Source of the DNA: Bolinopsis microptera
Taxonomy: Eukaryota > Ctenophora > Tentaculata > Lobata > Bolinopsidae
Direction of reading: 5' to 3'
Length of the DNA: 64,000 nucleotides
NCBI RefSeq assembly: GCF_026151205.1
Contig: NC_087084.1
Span: 10,009,453-10,073,452 of the forward strand
Shown here piece after piece: positions 17,768-28,918 of this stretch. Below the pieces are notes generated by a model. It was given only the letters and a program-made list of their open reading frames with translations. It did no database searches and had not been told where the DNA came from. A program made the translations under genes and the position numbers. Position 1 is the stretch's first letter. The number at the start of each line of letters is the position of its first letter.

Positions 17768-20700
17768 CTGAAATAATTGTATGAGAAATAACGATATCAA
17801 TTTTGCTTTTAAACCAGTGTGGAAATCATTTTCAGCCGAAAATAAGGTGAAAATAAGAATAGACTGAAAATAAGTGTCGCATTTCCATTGTTACATTTCT
17901 TTAATGTTTATTTGACACAACAAATTAAAAGAAATACGCTAAGATAAATATAACATATGAAGGACTTACCGGGCTGTATATTGCAAAGAAGTCCCAATGA
18001 ATAAAAATCATATATATGACCCTGCCTGATCTCCAAGGAATAAGCACAGTTATCGAAATCACTTTCAGTTTCATCACAAGCTATATTTGTCATCACTCTA
18101 TGTCTCCAAGGTTCTTGTTCATCATCTAATACACTGCTCCTATGTTAAGAATTTTAATTTTATGAGAACATTATATGTGCAGAACTCTAATTCGGCGCTT
18201 GTTTGAACGAGGTTTTAATTACTTTTTGTGGGAGCAGTTTTCAAGTTTAGGTTGAATTTTATCTGATATTTGAATGTTACATACTATTAGGGATAAAGGA
18301 GGCCGTATTTTGAAGCAACTCAAATTTTGCTCGTTTACAAACTTTATTCATTGATGGATAATTGAAATTAAATTATAATCAAAACTATACTAAGTCAAGC
18401 TTCCCGCGTTAACAGAAACACATTGTTTAGCATCGTCACAAAATTTGTGACAAGCTGTAAAATAGTTTTAAATATAGCGTTACTTACCAGGCTTCTATCG
18501 CATCCCAAAAGTACGAGTTATCTAATTCAAACCAATCCTCAGCATAATTATAACCAAGCTCTTTGCACATGACATTTGCTTTGTAGTCTGAGAAGTTCGA
18601 CGGGGAGACAGTTACTGTCTGAAAACAAAAACATTTGAAAAATATTATAACATTTTAGATACATATATATGTTTTTGTTCGACTAGGCCAAATAACGTTA
18701 AAGTATTATGTGGAAACACAATTTGTGCTGAAAATCAATGTTTTTACTTTTAGTGACAATTTTATAAATGTTCATGAACAATTTTCATTTCCAATCTCTC
18801 TCAATGTTTTTGGATGCACATTTTTATTTCTTGAGCTGGTGCAGTTAAACACGTTTTAAAATACACGTAAATAGTCGTTTACGGTGCCTTATTAGTTACT
18901 TCCAGAAAGACAGTTACAATAATACAATATAAAGATATAAACAAATTAGTAGTCAAACCCGGTTAAGCACTTTGACCAAAACAACTCCAGCGCTTCCATT
19001 GCTCGGTTTACCATCTGTCCCGTAAAGAGCAAACTGAACTTCAGCTGTAATAATAAGCAATGTTTTAGTCTTTAGACGATTATCAAATACACAGGATTCA
19101 TTTTTTCAATTTAAATAAATTAGAACTTTTCCAGTCTGATCAGTTCATTTGATATTCTATATTTTCCATTTTTGGCGGACCCACTTGATAAAATATATCT
19201 ACAGCTGTACAATTTGGTCCCAAATATAGATGCAATTTTGTCGAGTACACTCAAAACTCAATAAAACTATCTTTTGATTCCCCGAAATGTGCAAGTTATC
19301 TGTTTATCTAGATAAAATATATTTTTATCGGTTTACAAATTCACTAGATATTACCGAAAATACTGCCACAATACAGTGAAATTTGAAGGAAATATTACTA
19401 TTAATGGTTTTGCCTCTCTCTGTTCCCAAGTAATCCAAGAAACAGTCCCAAACGTCTTCTAGTATGATAGAAGAGGTAGTTTACTTGGATGTGAGCTTGA
19501 GAGGTTTATTTACATTTGCATACCTATGGGACTGTAGAACTGTAAAACTGTAGAAATCCAGAGAAGGTTATTGACATTGTTCTCTTGAGGAGGGTGCTGG
19601 CATTTTACCATTCTGGAGACGGGCACGAGCACGTTACTGTTAACAGGAGTCAAAAATATCGACAGGGCACTTAATCGAATTCCAGTGAAACATTGTCTTC
19701 AGGAGAAGGAATCTGTTGCTCCAAGTTATCAACAGGAGAGGAAACGGATCATTGAATCACTTATGCTCTTCTGTTCCCAGGAGAAAGAAACTGTTCCGAG
19801 GAGAATTTGTATTTGGTGCACTACTAATGCTGTTCTCAGGAGAAGGAAACCGGTGCTCTACTGTTTTGAAGAGAACTGATACACTACTGTTCTTAGGAGA
19901 AGAAAACTGGTGCTCTACTGTTTTGAAGAGAACTGATACACTACTGTTCTCAGGAGAAGGAAACCGGTGCTCTACTGTTTTGAAGAGAACTGAAACACTA
20001 CTGTTCTTAGGAGAAGGAAAGTAGTGGTCTACTGTTTTGAAGAGAACTAGTGCACTACTGTTCTCAGGAGAAGGAAAGTAGTGGTCTACTGTTTTGAAGA
20101 GAACTGGTGCACTAATATTTTCAGAAGAAAGGAAGTGGTACTTTACCAAGATTACTGGTAAACAGTGATAAAAGTCGACAGTTAGTTTTTGTGAAATTTG
20201 GAAAACATTTTGGCTTTTGCCTTCAGCAGAAAAATTTTCGGTTTTATCTAGAATGAAGATAAAACCTTAATCGATATCTATTTATCTAGATAAAAGATTT
20301 CATACCGATAATGGATAGCCTAATCTAAAATATCTAATATTTGGTCAGATATGTATTTGCAAAAACAACGTTGGTAACACTTTTTCCTAAATTGAAATTA
20401 TGTCCCTGAATTGTTATGTTACACTTACGAGGGCATCTGTGTGCGTTACAGGTCTGGTAATCGATTCCTCCACAATATGAGTCGCTCACCGGATTGTCTG
20501 TAATTGTATTATAACACAGCGCTGTTCTGGATCTAGTGCCTCCTCCACAGTCGGCTGAACAATATGACCAAGTCAAATCAGCACGCCAAATAAATCTTTC
20601 AAGACCTGAAACAATCATGTATAGGATAGGACTAAAAATAGGACTACAAAAACTGTGTCCATCGAATATGTTGTTCTACTAACAACTTGAATGATCATCT

Positions 20701-23183
20701 AATTCTAGTACTTGGTTCAATCGAATATCCTGCCCAGTGTCCATACACTAAACCTGTCTCTCAAATTACTTATCAGGAAATTCGGTGACCATCTCGCGCA
20801 CCATTTTCACACCAAATGCACCTTTTTTAGAACAACTACTTGTGCAATCGGGGATATTCTGGTTTACAATTGCCGTTTTGTTTGAGTAATTTAGTCATTT
20901 CTTGTGATATGCAACTATATGTACAATGTATGTACATTGTACATTGTACATTGTACATTGCACATTGCACATTGCTAGTACTAGTATTCTAATCTAGTAT
21001 ATACTATCCAACCAATTTTGGGAAATCGACGGCGAGTCTAACCGGTTTATCGCCTTCTCTCATATCCCGGTTCTTCCCATTAATTTCCAATTACTATCCC
21101 GGGCGAATCTATATTAGTATATTTGAATTGACCTTTATATATCATGCATTGATTAAGTAGTCCAACCGTGCCTGACTGTCTCACTCAATTTAAAGATTTC
21201 GTGTATGGTTGGGACTTGGGGGAAAAGTGGGACACAAACCTTCACATCCATCCTCGTCTGATCCATCGGTGCAGTCTTCCAATCCGTCACAGTAGAAATT
21301 ATCTGGAACACAATTACCCTTACCATCTCTACATTTTGTCAAACCATCTTCCACACACTCTGATTGAAAACATAACCAAAATTTAGTCGGGTTAACACAA
21401 ATTTTGGGCTCTGAGTTTCACAGAACTGCTTTCCAGTGATTACAACGATTACCTTATCGGACTTCATTTGAAGTTTGAACAGACATTAATTGGACATTAT
21501 TTGATTTCGAGTTAGCAGCTTTGACCAAAAAATTATAAGGGATTATAATTAATCACTTTACACTCGATTGTCACGTGAATTTTTTAGCACGTTTTCTTGG
21601 TGGGCCTGAATGATTATTCGAAACCCTAACCCTCTTATCTGATCCCAACCCAATCTCTACCCAAAGCTTTGCTGAAACCCTAACTCTCACGAGAAATTAT
21701 ACCAACTTCCTTATATGGTCATAGGGGTCGTTCACATATTACGTTATCAGCTGAGGGGGGGGGGGGGGGGGGTTCCAAATGATTACGCTAGTGTAATTTT
21801 GACACAATAGCTATGTGTAAAACTGATTACGGAGGGGGGGGGGGGGCCGGGGGGGGGGGGGGGGGTAAAAATGTTTTAAACAATGATTACGTAATATGTG
21901 AACGACCCCATATCACGTGATCGAGACAGTTTTTCGTCGATATCTCGCCAGGGGAGCATTTATTAACCCTATACTATGTCATGTGGGGTGACTCGAAATC
22001 AGCGTTCGAAAATACATCGGTCCAAGTTGGTTTTAACTGTCGAGGACCCTTTTAGAAAAATCTTGAAAATCGGTAATCACACTTTATATCGACATACACT
22101 GTCTCTCGACAACACTATATCGCCATTCGATTGGATTTTGACCGGAGAAATCCTGAAATAATAGTACAATATTGATACTATCTTGTGAAGCTAGTTCTAA
22201 TACACTTTTATGCAAGTTTTGCTGGCATGCCAACGAAATTAACTTGCTCAAAGATTTAAAAACATGGCTTTTTGGCCTATATGTGGACCAAAAATTGGGT
22301 TTTAACCGGGTAAACTCAGTCTAATCATCCCAGGACCACTTTTGATAAATTATGCGGTCAAAAATACGGAGCATCTGGGGTCCCTAGCGTATCGAGCAGA
22401 AAATGCCCGTAAGGCCCATTCTACTAGTACTACAGGGCGATAAAACATGCGTGACGATATACATTATACAGTGTATGTCGAGATACACTAGTGTGCAAAT
22501 CTTGAAGATCGAGAGTGTAGAAAGAAGTGTGAGTTAAACAAAGATTTACCGTATCGGTCATAATTATCACGGACATTACTTTCACGCTGAAGACCTTAGC
22601 GTGAATAATTATGTCCGTGAAAATAATGTCTGTGGCATTAAGGTCCGTGAATAATAAAGGTAATTTATTTATTAATTTTAGTGTGTGTGTTCACTGTTCC
22701 TACATATGCGTAGATATGTGTGTCTAAGCCGATTACTATATTAGTAATAGTAGGACAAATATAGTAGGACAAATATAATCACTCCTCAGTAACATTCTAC
22801 AGTTCAGAAAAAGAGTAAAATACTTATTAGAAAATTACCAGGCCACTTGAACGAACACCGATGCAACAATAAGACGACATTAAGACAACAATAAGACAAC
22901 ATTAAGACAACATTAACCGTAACACAACAAACACCAATAAGACAACATTTTTGGGCGGTCATGAGCGTAAATAATTATGTCCGTACAAATTTGGTCCGTG
23001 AAAAACTTGTCGGTGACAATTATGTCCGATAAGGTAGTTCAAACAAACCGCCACAATTATCCTCGTCAGATCCATCATTGCAGTCTTCTTCTCCGTCACA
23101 TAACCATGCATATCGGAAACAGCCGTCACCATCTGAACATTCTACTTGTCCAATTCGTGCACAATTATATGCGTCAGCGTACA
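14089..23183 (-). CDS. LDLa-TSP1-SRCR-like mosaic 7TM receptor gene (GRL101/relaxin-receptor-like), 5' incomplete
   Basis: Minus-strand exons recognised by domain content and matching phases: LDLa 23049-23183 and 21240-21359, TSP1 20429-20605, SRCR-like 18959-19044, 18488-18618 and 17970-18139, then one large last exon 14089-17767. The first three modules are symmetrical phase 1-1 exons, the usual unit of exon shuffling. Predicted protein: extracellular LDLa, LDLa, TSP1, SRCR-like, several more LDLa-type modules, then a class A 7TM domain and a long acidic cytoplasmic tail. The 7TM part resembles LGR/relaxin-type and mollusc GRL101 receptors, which also carry LDLa modules, but I see no leucine-rich repeats. 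No signal peptide exon was found, so the 5' end lies upstream or was missed. Ligand unknown; G-protein signalling is inferred from the family. A frameshift near 15216 interrupts the last exon. Confidence 0.8.
17970..19044 (-). CDS. Receptor exons: SRCR-like domain in three exons
   Basis: Exons 18959-19044 (EVQFALYGTDGKPSNGSAG), 18488-18618 (NVMCKELGYNYAEDW) and 17970-18139 (IACDETESDFDNC, ending LGLLCNIQP). Phases agree (in 1, 0, 2, out 1). The pattern of an opening beta-strand, A.V.CKELG and C..E.....C......GL.C matches scavenger receptor Cys-rich domains, but only four of the usual six to eight Cys are present. The central VCDD/W segment is replaced by sequence I cannot align, so the assignment is moderate. 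Confidence 0.6.
19757..20149 (-). repeat. 57-bp minisatellite, open as 19-residue repeats, in receptor intron
   Basis: About six copies of a 57-bp unit (CTCAGGAGAAGGAAACCGG...). Because 57 is divisible by 3, the array is open on both strands; on the gene strand it reads as repeats of VLFKTVEHRFPSPENSSVS. It lies between the TSP1 and SRCR-like exons. I see no reason to call it an exon, but a retained or alternative exon cannot be excluded. Confidence 0.75.
20429..20605 (-). CDS. Receptor exon: thrombospondin type 1 repeat
   Basis: Acceptor TTTCAG, donor GTAAGT, phase 1-1, 177 nt. Contains WRADLTWSYCSADCGGGTR, the W..W...C...CG.G..R signature of TSP1 domains, followed by C-x-G and a closing CNAHRCP. 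It probably mediates glycan or matrix contact. Tandem 57-bp repeats lie in the next intron. Confidence 0.88.
20920..20972. repeat. (TGTACAT)n short palindromic repeat
   Basis: Repeated ATGTACATTGTACATTGTACATTG, partly self-complementary, in a receptor intron. Confidence 0.7.
21240..21359 (-). CDS. Receptor exon: LDLa module
   Basis: Acceptor AATCAG, donor GTTTGT, phase 1-1, 120 nt. Shows ECVEDG..KCRDG..NCVPD, FYCDG and the Ca-binding end DCTDGSDEDGC. The gap to the previous exon (21360-23048) is filled largely by two MITEs. Confidence 0.85.
21724..21909. mobile_element. MITE with GGGGTCGTTCACATATTACG termini and G-tracts
   Basis: Inverted ends GGGGTCGTTCACATATTACG and its complement bound 186 bp. 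ATA occurs on both flanks (possible 3-bp TSD). The interior holds three long G runs (about 21756-21771 and 21834-21866), so both strands could form unusual structures. Non-coding, in a receptor intron. Confidence 0.75.
22205..22432. repeat. Diverged inverted copy of the 13127 TIR element
   Basis: The reverse complement matches the left half of 13127-13983, including the GCTCGATACGC..AAGG and GATCAAAAGTGG blocks, with many substitutions. It ends in TGCCCGTAAGG..CATTCTACTA, a decayed TIR. Confidence 0.7.
22548..23034. mobile_element. MITE with ACCGTATCGGTCATAATTAT termini
   Basis: The left end ACCGTATCGGTCATAATTATCAC and the right end (complement ACCTTATCGGACATAATTGTCAC) are imperfect inverted repeats. 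The interior repeats the motif GTCCGTGAA. Solo related ends occur at about 21452 and 23260, indicating a local family. It lies directly next to the LDLa exon at 23049. Confidence 0.7.
23049..23183 (-). CDS. Receptor exon: LDLa module
   Basis: Acceptor AATCAG, donor GTTTGT, phase 1 at both ends, 135 nt. Six Cys residues in the LDLa order (YNC, VEC, GCF, LCD, EDC, DNC) ending in the Ca-binding DCNDGSDEDNC. It is the most upstream exon of this gene that I can recognise. Confidence 0.85.
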
Positions 23184-23366
23184 CTGATTGAATAACAAGG
23201 CAAAATTTAGTTCGCTATAAATAAAATAGAGATATTTGCATATTTATCATACAATTACATACCTTATCAGACGTTATTTGACCATTCTATTACGTGAACG
23301 GACATAATATTGAACGGACATTAAAATGAACGCTCAAAAGCATCTTACTATATATAAAGCGAGACG

Positions 23367-23367
<1 letters not shown>

Positions 23368-23396
<29 letters not shown>
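23368..23396. repeat. (AT)n microsatellite
   Basis: Uninterrupted AT dinucleotides at the 5' edge of the LINE fragment that follows. Confidence 0.9.
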
Positions 23397-23398
<2 letters not shown>

Positions 23399-24415
23399 CG
23401 CTCAGTCTGAATCCAAAGCGGCCAAATTCGCTCGATCCGACCAACACAGAGCAGAAGGAACGACCTCAACTGCACATGGAAATCTGGTTGATCACTTTGT
23501 AAAAGATTGGAGAACAGATTTAGCATCCCAAAAGAAAATGCAATTTTACTGCACTATCAAACAGGTATTCGGAGAGGAGCAGTATCTCAATCTAAAGAAT
23601 AGTCAATGTCGCATGCACATAGCAAAAATCCGCTCCAGTAGCCATGACCTTCTTATTGAGAGAGGGAGATACACAAAAGAAACTGGAACGTGGACGAGAG
23701 CCTGCAGATTCTGCTGCAACAAGGATAACGTTCAAGGCTTAGAATATCTCCCCTTTTTCGAAGGAACAATCATTGAAAATGAAGAACACTGCCTCACTGA
23801 ATGTCCAATGTACCACTCAGCGAGACTCTCACTGTCGGAAAACCTCAAGAGTCTTTTGCTGCTCAAGGAATACGGAGCTATCATGAATTCTGCCCATGTG
23901 CAAGAACTGGGCAAATTCCTTTGCAACTGTCACCGCATCAGGAACCCGAAAAAGACGCCAATACTGCCTGTCACCCCATCAGGACTACCAACTCAACAGA
24001 CATAATATTAATACAGATCAACCATCATTATGCAGATTTCACGATCTGTTGTACGAGCATGGAACACTAGTGATTACTGTTTCCAGTACGTTGTGACTGT
24101 GAGTGGGAGGACTGTTTGAGTATGAATGTGTCTTTTGTGGACTCGAATACTAATATCGCAGTTTAGTGACCATTGAAGTTGCCTTTTACTACTTCCTCTT
24201 ATGTTAAATTATTATTTCAGCAATTATTTCTATTTCGGTTGTTTGTACGGGAGTTAAACTTTAAGTGATTTTGTTTTAAATTTTCATGATTCTTGAATCT
24301 CTAATTCTACTTACTCTAGATATGTTATTCATTCATGTATAGTCGAGACGATGGTGTTAGTGCCATCTCCGACAAATTTACGTTTAATTCCGTTTAATTC
24401 CGTTTAATTCCGTAT
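23395..24415 (+). mobile_element. 5'-truncated LINE: ORF2 C-terminus and 3' UTR
   Basis: On the plus strand a frame open from about 23400 to a TAA at 24003 aligns with the end of the LINE ORF2 at 2689-6273. Shared blocks in the same order include FY.TIKQVFG, RSSSHDLLIERGRY, RACRFCC, IENEEHCLTECPMY and a final helix. It is a related but distinct subfamily, judging by the substitutions. The 3' end is likely the 10-bp repeats GTTTAATTCC at about 24383-24412. The truncated 5' end abuts the AT microsatellite. Confidence 0.85.
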
Positions 24416-25996
24416 ATATATATTTATTTATCCGTGCCATTTTACTGACACCACGGCATCAACTTTAACACGAATTTCTGCAAAAACCGTGAAAGATATA
24501 CAACTGAAACTTTTTTGACTGGGTCAAATGCTTTAATGGCCTCCAAATCAGCATGAACAAATAAAAAATTGGCCAAGAAATAGGAGTTTTAGAGCCCAAA
24601 ATTTGGTACCCCAAGTGGTGTCAAAAACGCGAATTAAATAGGTAATAATTGTTTTAGTCTCTTGAGTCTTGACACCATTTTAGGGTTAGACGGGTTCCTG
24701 CTAGTTCAGTTAATGTTGTATCACGTCGTGACCCCAATTGTCGTTTCACTAAGTGAATTTTCACCTGTATCGTGGCAAAACCAAAAGCCACGATACTGGC
24801 TTTTGGGTCTACTTTTCTGCGCGGCTGGTCAGGGTCTACAATGTGTGATAAAGTTAATGTATTTAATTATACAACTAATGTATCAGCTTCCTGAACAAAT
24901 ATATAGCTATACGTGAGGGAAGCGAGCAATAGACTAGCAAGCTAGGTAAGATCAAATTAAGAACTAAAACGAGCGCTCACCTATTTCGTGACAGAGCCAA
25001 CACAAGGTCAAGAGAGCACCAACAAGAAGATTCATTAACCTAAATCAGAGCACAAGTACAGTTATACTTATAGTACTTCGCCATATAACGCAGACCTCGT
25101 TATAAGGCGATTTTTGAGAAAGTCTTTGGCCTCATTTACCTCGATACACGTTGAACGAAATTTTCGGCCTGCAGTCGAGCGTGCTAAATCACTCTACAGT
25201 CGATCTTCGAGATTGTTCTGAAAGGGCCCCCGATGGAAGTTAAAATTGGTCACATTCTAAAATATTTATGACTAATTCGTGGGCCAAAGGCTAGCAAATT
25301 TGGTACGTGCGTATGCCCAAATAATTCCTAGATTGTAGATCTAATTACACATTTTAGGGGAAAGAAGTACTGTGTACGGTAAATAGGGGTTTTAATGTGT
25401 CATGAAGTTATAGCTGATCAGATCTTGCAGTGGATAGAAATCTAGCGTCCGCCTACGTCGAGAAAAATGGCGCAATTTTGGTTATAATATTAGTTGTACT
25501 CCCAGCTCAGAACTCACAAAATCCTCAAAGCAGTTTGCAATAATAACTGATACACCATCGATACGACTGATCGATGCGACTGGTTATTTACAAAAGGCTC
25601 TGTAACGAGTTATTCGATTGATACTAAGAGTTGCAATCATGCAGAGGGAGTTATGTTATTATTTGATAGAGAAGCCTAGCTCCGAGCTTCTATTATATAT
25701 ATTCAACGAGTGATGAGTTATTTTCTGTACAAACGACACAGTCGTAAAATATAAATACACTTATTGTGTCCGAAACGCAATAACAAATAAAGTTTCATCA
25801 TGGTACATAGTCATACTCAATAGTAATACTTGATTGACGATGCCAACCCTTTCTTACTGGGCGGCGCTCAGCTAGCAGCCTGTAATTCCGCCGCAGCTTT
25901 AATTTGTAATTGCAAATCGGCGGAATGAACATTATAGCCTGGAGTCCCCATGTAAACCCTTTCAAGCTCGTACTTGAATCATTAACCCTAACCATT

Positions 25997-26042
25997 ATGG
26001 CTTCGAGGTTATACTTATGATAAGTATAATCTCGAAGCCATA
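25997..26042. repeat. Near-perfect 22-bp-arm hairpin
   Basis: ATGGCTTCGAGGTTATACTT and its inverted copy with one mismatch are separated by about two bases. Origin unknown; could be a minimal foldback element or a transcribed hairpin. Confidence 0.85.
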
Positions 26043-27237
26043 ACTTTATAATTATAGTTATGAGTTAGTAGGGAGATTCGGATTTAGCGTCCAAAAATAC
26101 ATCGATCTAAATTCTAAGTTGTTTCAACTGTCGGGGCCCTTTTAGAATTAGCTTTTTTAAATGCCTCATTTAACGTTTAACTTTAAGTCATCTTTATAAA
26201 GGGTTCCCTAATTCCCCGCTTGATTTTGATCTGCACACGAGTTGAGAACGGTAGATGAAAATCATATCATGTAGAATTTAAATTGATTCGATAGTTGGAG
26301 ACAGAATGTAAACCAAAAATTTCGGGGTTGATTACATGAATTTAAACGGATACTATATCACAATTGGGTAAACAACAATGTGGGAAAGAAACAGATAATT
26401 TGAATTCTTGACGAGCAACAACTTTGGAAAACACAATTGGTAGGTCTCATTTTCACCAACTTTGTACTGAAAATTGAAGTACGTTCCTTATTATGCTAAG
26501 ATTATGCGACTATATTTTAATTTAAGTTCTAAGTTGCTTCAATTGATCTTAATCTTCTATGCGACAAGGAAACAAACTCAATGATTACTACAATATTCGA
26601 CTAATAGCATCAAATAAATCAAATATAAATTTTAATTGACAAAATTTAAATAATTAATATGATCAATGACCACATGAATATACGTATTATGATAATTCAA
26701 AAGTTAACGCAAGACTTTTTCTAGAAATAAATAATATTTAAAACCCTAAGCTGCATTTTGCCAGCAAAATCCCACTTTTAAGGCTATAAATTTGGGCTCT
26801 TACTAAATCGCTCGCCCCAAAAATTCCACGTGCCCCAAAAATTCCACGTGCAGTGACTTTGGTTTTTTGGTTTTGCAGCCGTACAAAAAGGTTTTACATA
26901 AAACCTAATCCCAACCCTAACCCTAACCATAACCCCGAAGCTATCCATAATCTTAACTACAACCCTAACCCTAACCCGAATCGAATTCACGTTTTACTAG
27001 CCAAAACGGTTTTTTTTGCCCATAACTCTCCAGGGAAGCATTTTAACCCTACGTCATGGGGGGTGATTCGGAATCAGCGTCCAAAAATACACCGACTTTC
27101 ATGCCTAAAGGGCCTTTTCACAAGAATTTTCTTAAAATTTGGGCGAGCGATTTAGTAGGAGCGATAAATTTGTTTGTTAGTGTTACTGATAACAAGCTCA
27201 CATAACCATCTAAAAGTTATACTAATAATCTCAATAA

Positions 27238-27238
<1 letters not shown>

Positions 27239-27324
<86 letters not shown>
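27239..27324. repeat. (TG)n microsatellite
   Basis: About 43 uninterrupted TG dinucleotides followed by GCGTCCAGTGTGTGCGTG. The long open frames across it are artefacts of the repeat. Confidence 0.97.
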
Positions 27325-27327
<3 letters not shown>

Positions 27328-27974
27328 CCAGTGTGTGCGTGTATCTGTATGGCGTGCAGGGACTGGCGTACAGGAATTCAGGACTGGTAAACGTGCCAGA
27401 TAATTTGATTTTCGAACCTGCCGGCCTGCAAGTGCAACATTGCATGCATTTTTTGATTGAACTTGTTTTGTGTTTTCGCGATTTTATTTCATCATTTCAA
27501 TTTGGGCGTTGTAATCTAGTAAACGCGAAAACTAAATTTGTAAACACGAATAATAAATTTGTTATACCTTTTTGGAATGATCGATGAGTTTCGCCTTACC
27601 TGGGGACCTCAGGCTATTATGTTCATAAACGAATAGAGATTCGGCGGAATGACAGGCTGAGCACGGCCCAGTAAAGTTTCGCCTAGCTAGCTAGGTGCCA
27701 TATATTGTATGATGCGCAGCTTTTGGAGCTTCAGTAAGTGTAAAAGTTGCATTGCGTAATTTGACGCGGACGAAATTCGTTGATTTTCGTCGCGGTCGTA
27801 TTATTATTATTCATATTTTCGGTTCCTGGAATGAGATCATTCTGAAAATGTGTTAAAACCTTCCAATCGGACTTTCAAAACTGTCCGAAAAACTTGGTGG
27901 ATATCGGAGTTGGTATAGTGATGAAAATGGGGCAACAGACGTTGCTTTGAGCTGTAATATAATGTCTGATGATT

Positions 27975-28050
27975 GAATATGCCTCAAACTTTTCGGACCC
28001 TCAAACTTTTCGGACCCTCAAACTTTTCGGACCCTCAAACTTTTCGGACA
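27975..28050. repeat. 17-bp tandem repeat (CCTCAAACTTTTCGGAC)n
   Basis: Four head-to-tail copies, the first slightly diverged, in intergenic DNA. Confidence 0.9.
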
Positions 28051-28918
28051 GTTTCCTTGTAAGTCTATCAGTAAGCTAACTAATTTTTGTTACAATTGGA
28101 TCGAGGGGAGGTTACTCAATTAATATGCATTTGTTTCAAGAATTTTGTGCTGGCCGAAATTAGTGCTATACTAAAAAACCATCTGCATCATACAGAAGGC
28201 ACACGCGGCTCACTAGGCGCTATGCCTAACCTAGTAGTAGTATAACTATAACTGATAAAAGCTGTGTTGGAGCGTATTTTGCGCAAATTTCTTAAAATCT
28301 CCACATAACCGTTTTTTATTCCTGTCATCTTTGACATCGAATTAGAATGTTTTGAACTAAAAATAAACCTGCTGAACGACTTCCAGTTCCAATGAGAATT
28401 AATGCCTGAAAAAACAGTAAATAAAAGGGGGTATAATAGTATAGAATGTATAAGAGGCACGGTCATGCTTGCCAGCACTGTGATAGTTAGACTCATTGAA
28501 GTTATCCCAATTTTCTAATGCAGATAGTTGAGATCTTATTTGTAATGTATCGAATTAAAACAAAACGTTTATCTCAAATATAGAGAACTAGTTAATCCGG
28601 AAATGTAATCTGATAAATAAATGAAATACAACTGCAAAAATCAATTCAACTGAGGCGAAGATATCAATTGGGCTCACGAAAAAATATTCCATGCCGTGGT
28701 CATAATTCATCACATAAATTTCAGTCTTTAAACGTCTTTTATCGAATACTTCAACTATCATTCAAAGAGCACACAGCCCCTCCATGGTTAACATCAAATA
28801 TTTCATCCACTCCGGCTGTAATGGCTTCTGATCGGGTCTTTCGGTAAATAAAATGAAGAAAATGCTTTCTGATCATGTTTTCCTATAAAAATTCCTATAC
28901 TCAAGAACCGTTAGCTAT

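Larger units (their letters stand above)
24416..28918. other. Gene-poor stretch between receptor and TRPM2 genes
   Basis: No gene was recognised on either strand. It contains a perfect hairpin (25997-26042), dispersed fragments with GGTGATTCGGAATCAGCGTC-like sequence at about 26070 and 27060 (also 21985), interspersed CCCTAACCCTAA-type motifs (26910-26970), a TG microsatellite, and four copies of CCTCAAACTTTTCGGA. The TRPM2 3' UTR must lie just below 28919; a candidate AATAAA on the minus strand occurs near 28311. Confidence 0.5.

Noticed and set aside
24662-24916. 84-codon hydrophobic plus-strand ORF
   Set aside because: No domain, no splice partner and low-complexity hydrophobic content; likely chance.
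26905-26975. CCCTAA-type motifs as interstitial telomere
   Set aside because: Only a few interrupted copies separated by other sequence; too short to call a telomeric relic.
27174-27587. Long Cys-Val (VCVC) ORFs on both strands
   Set aside because: Produced entirely by the TG microsatellite.
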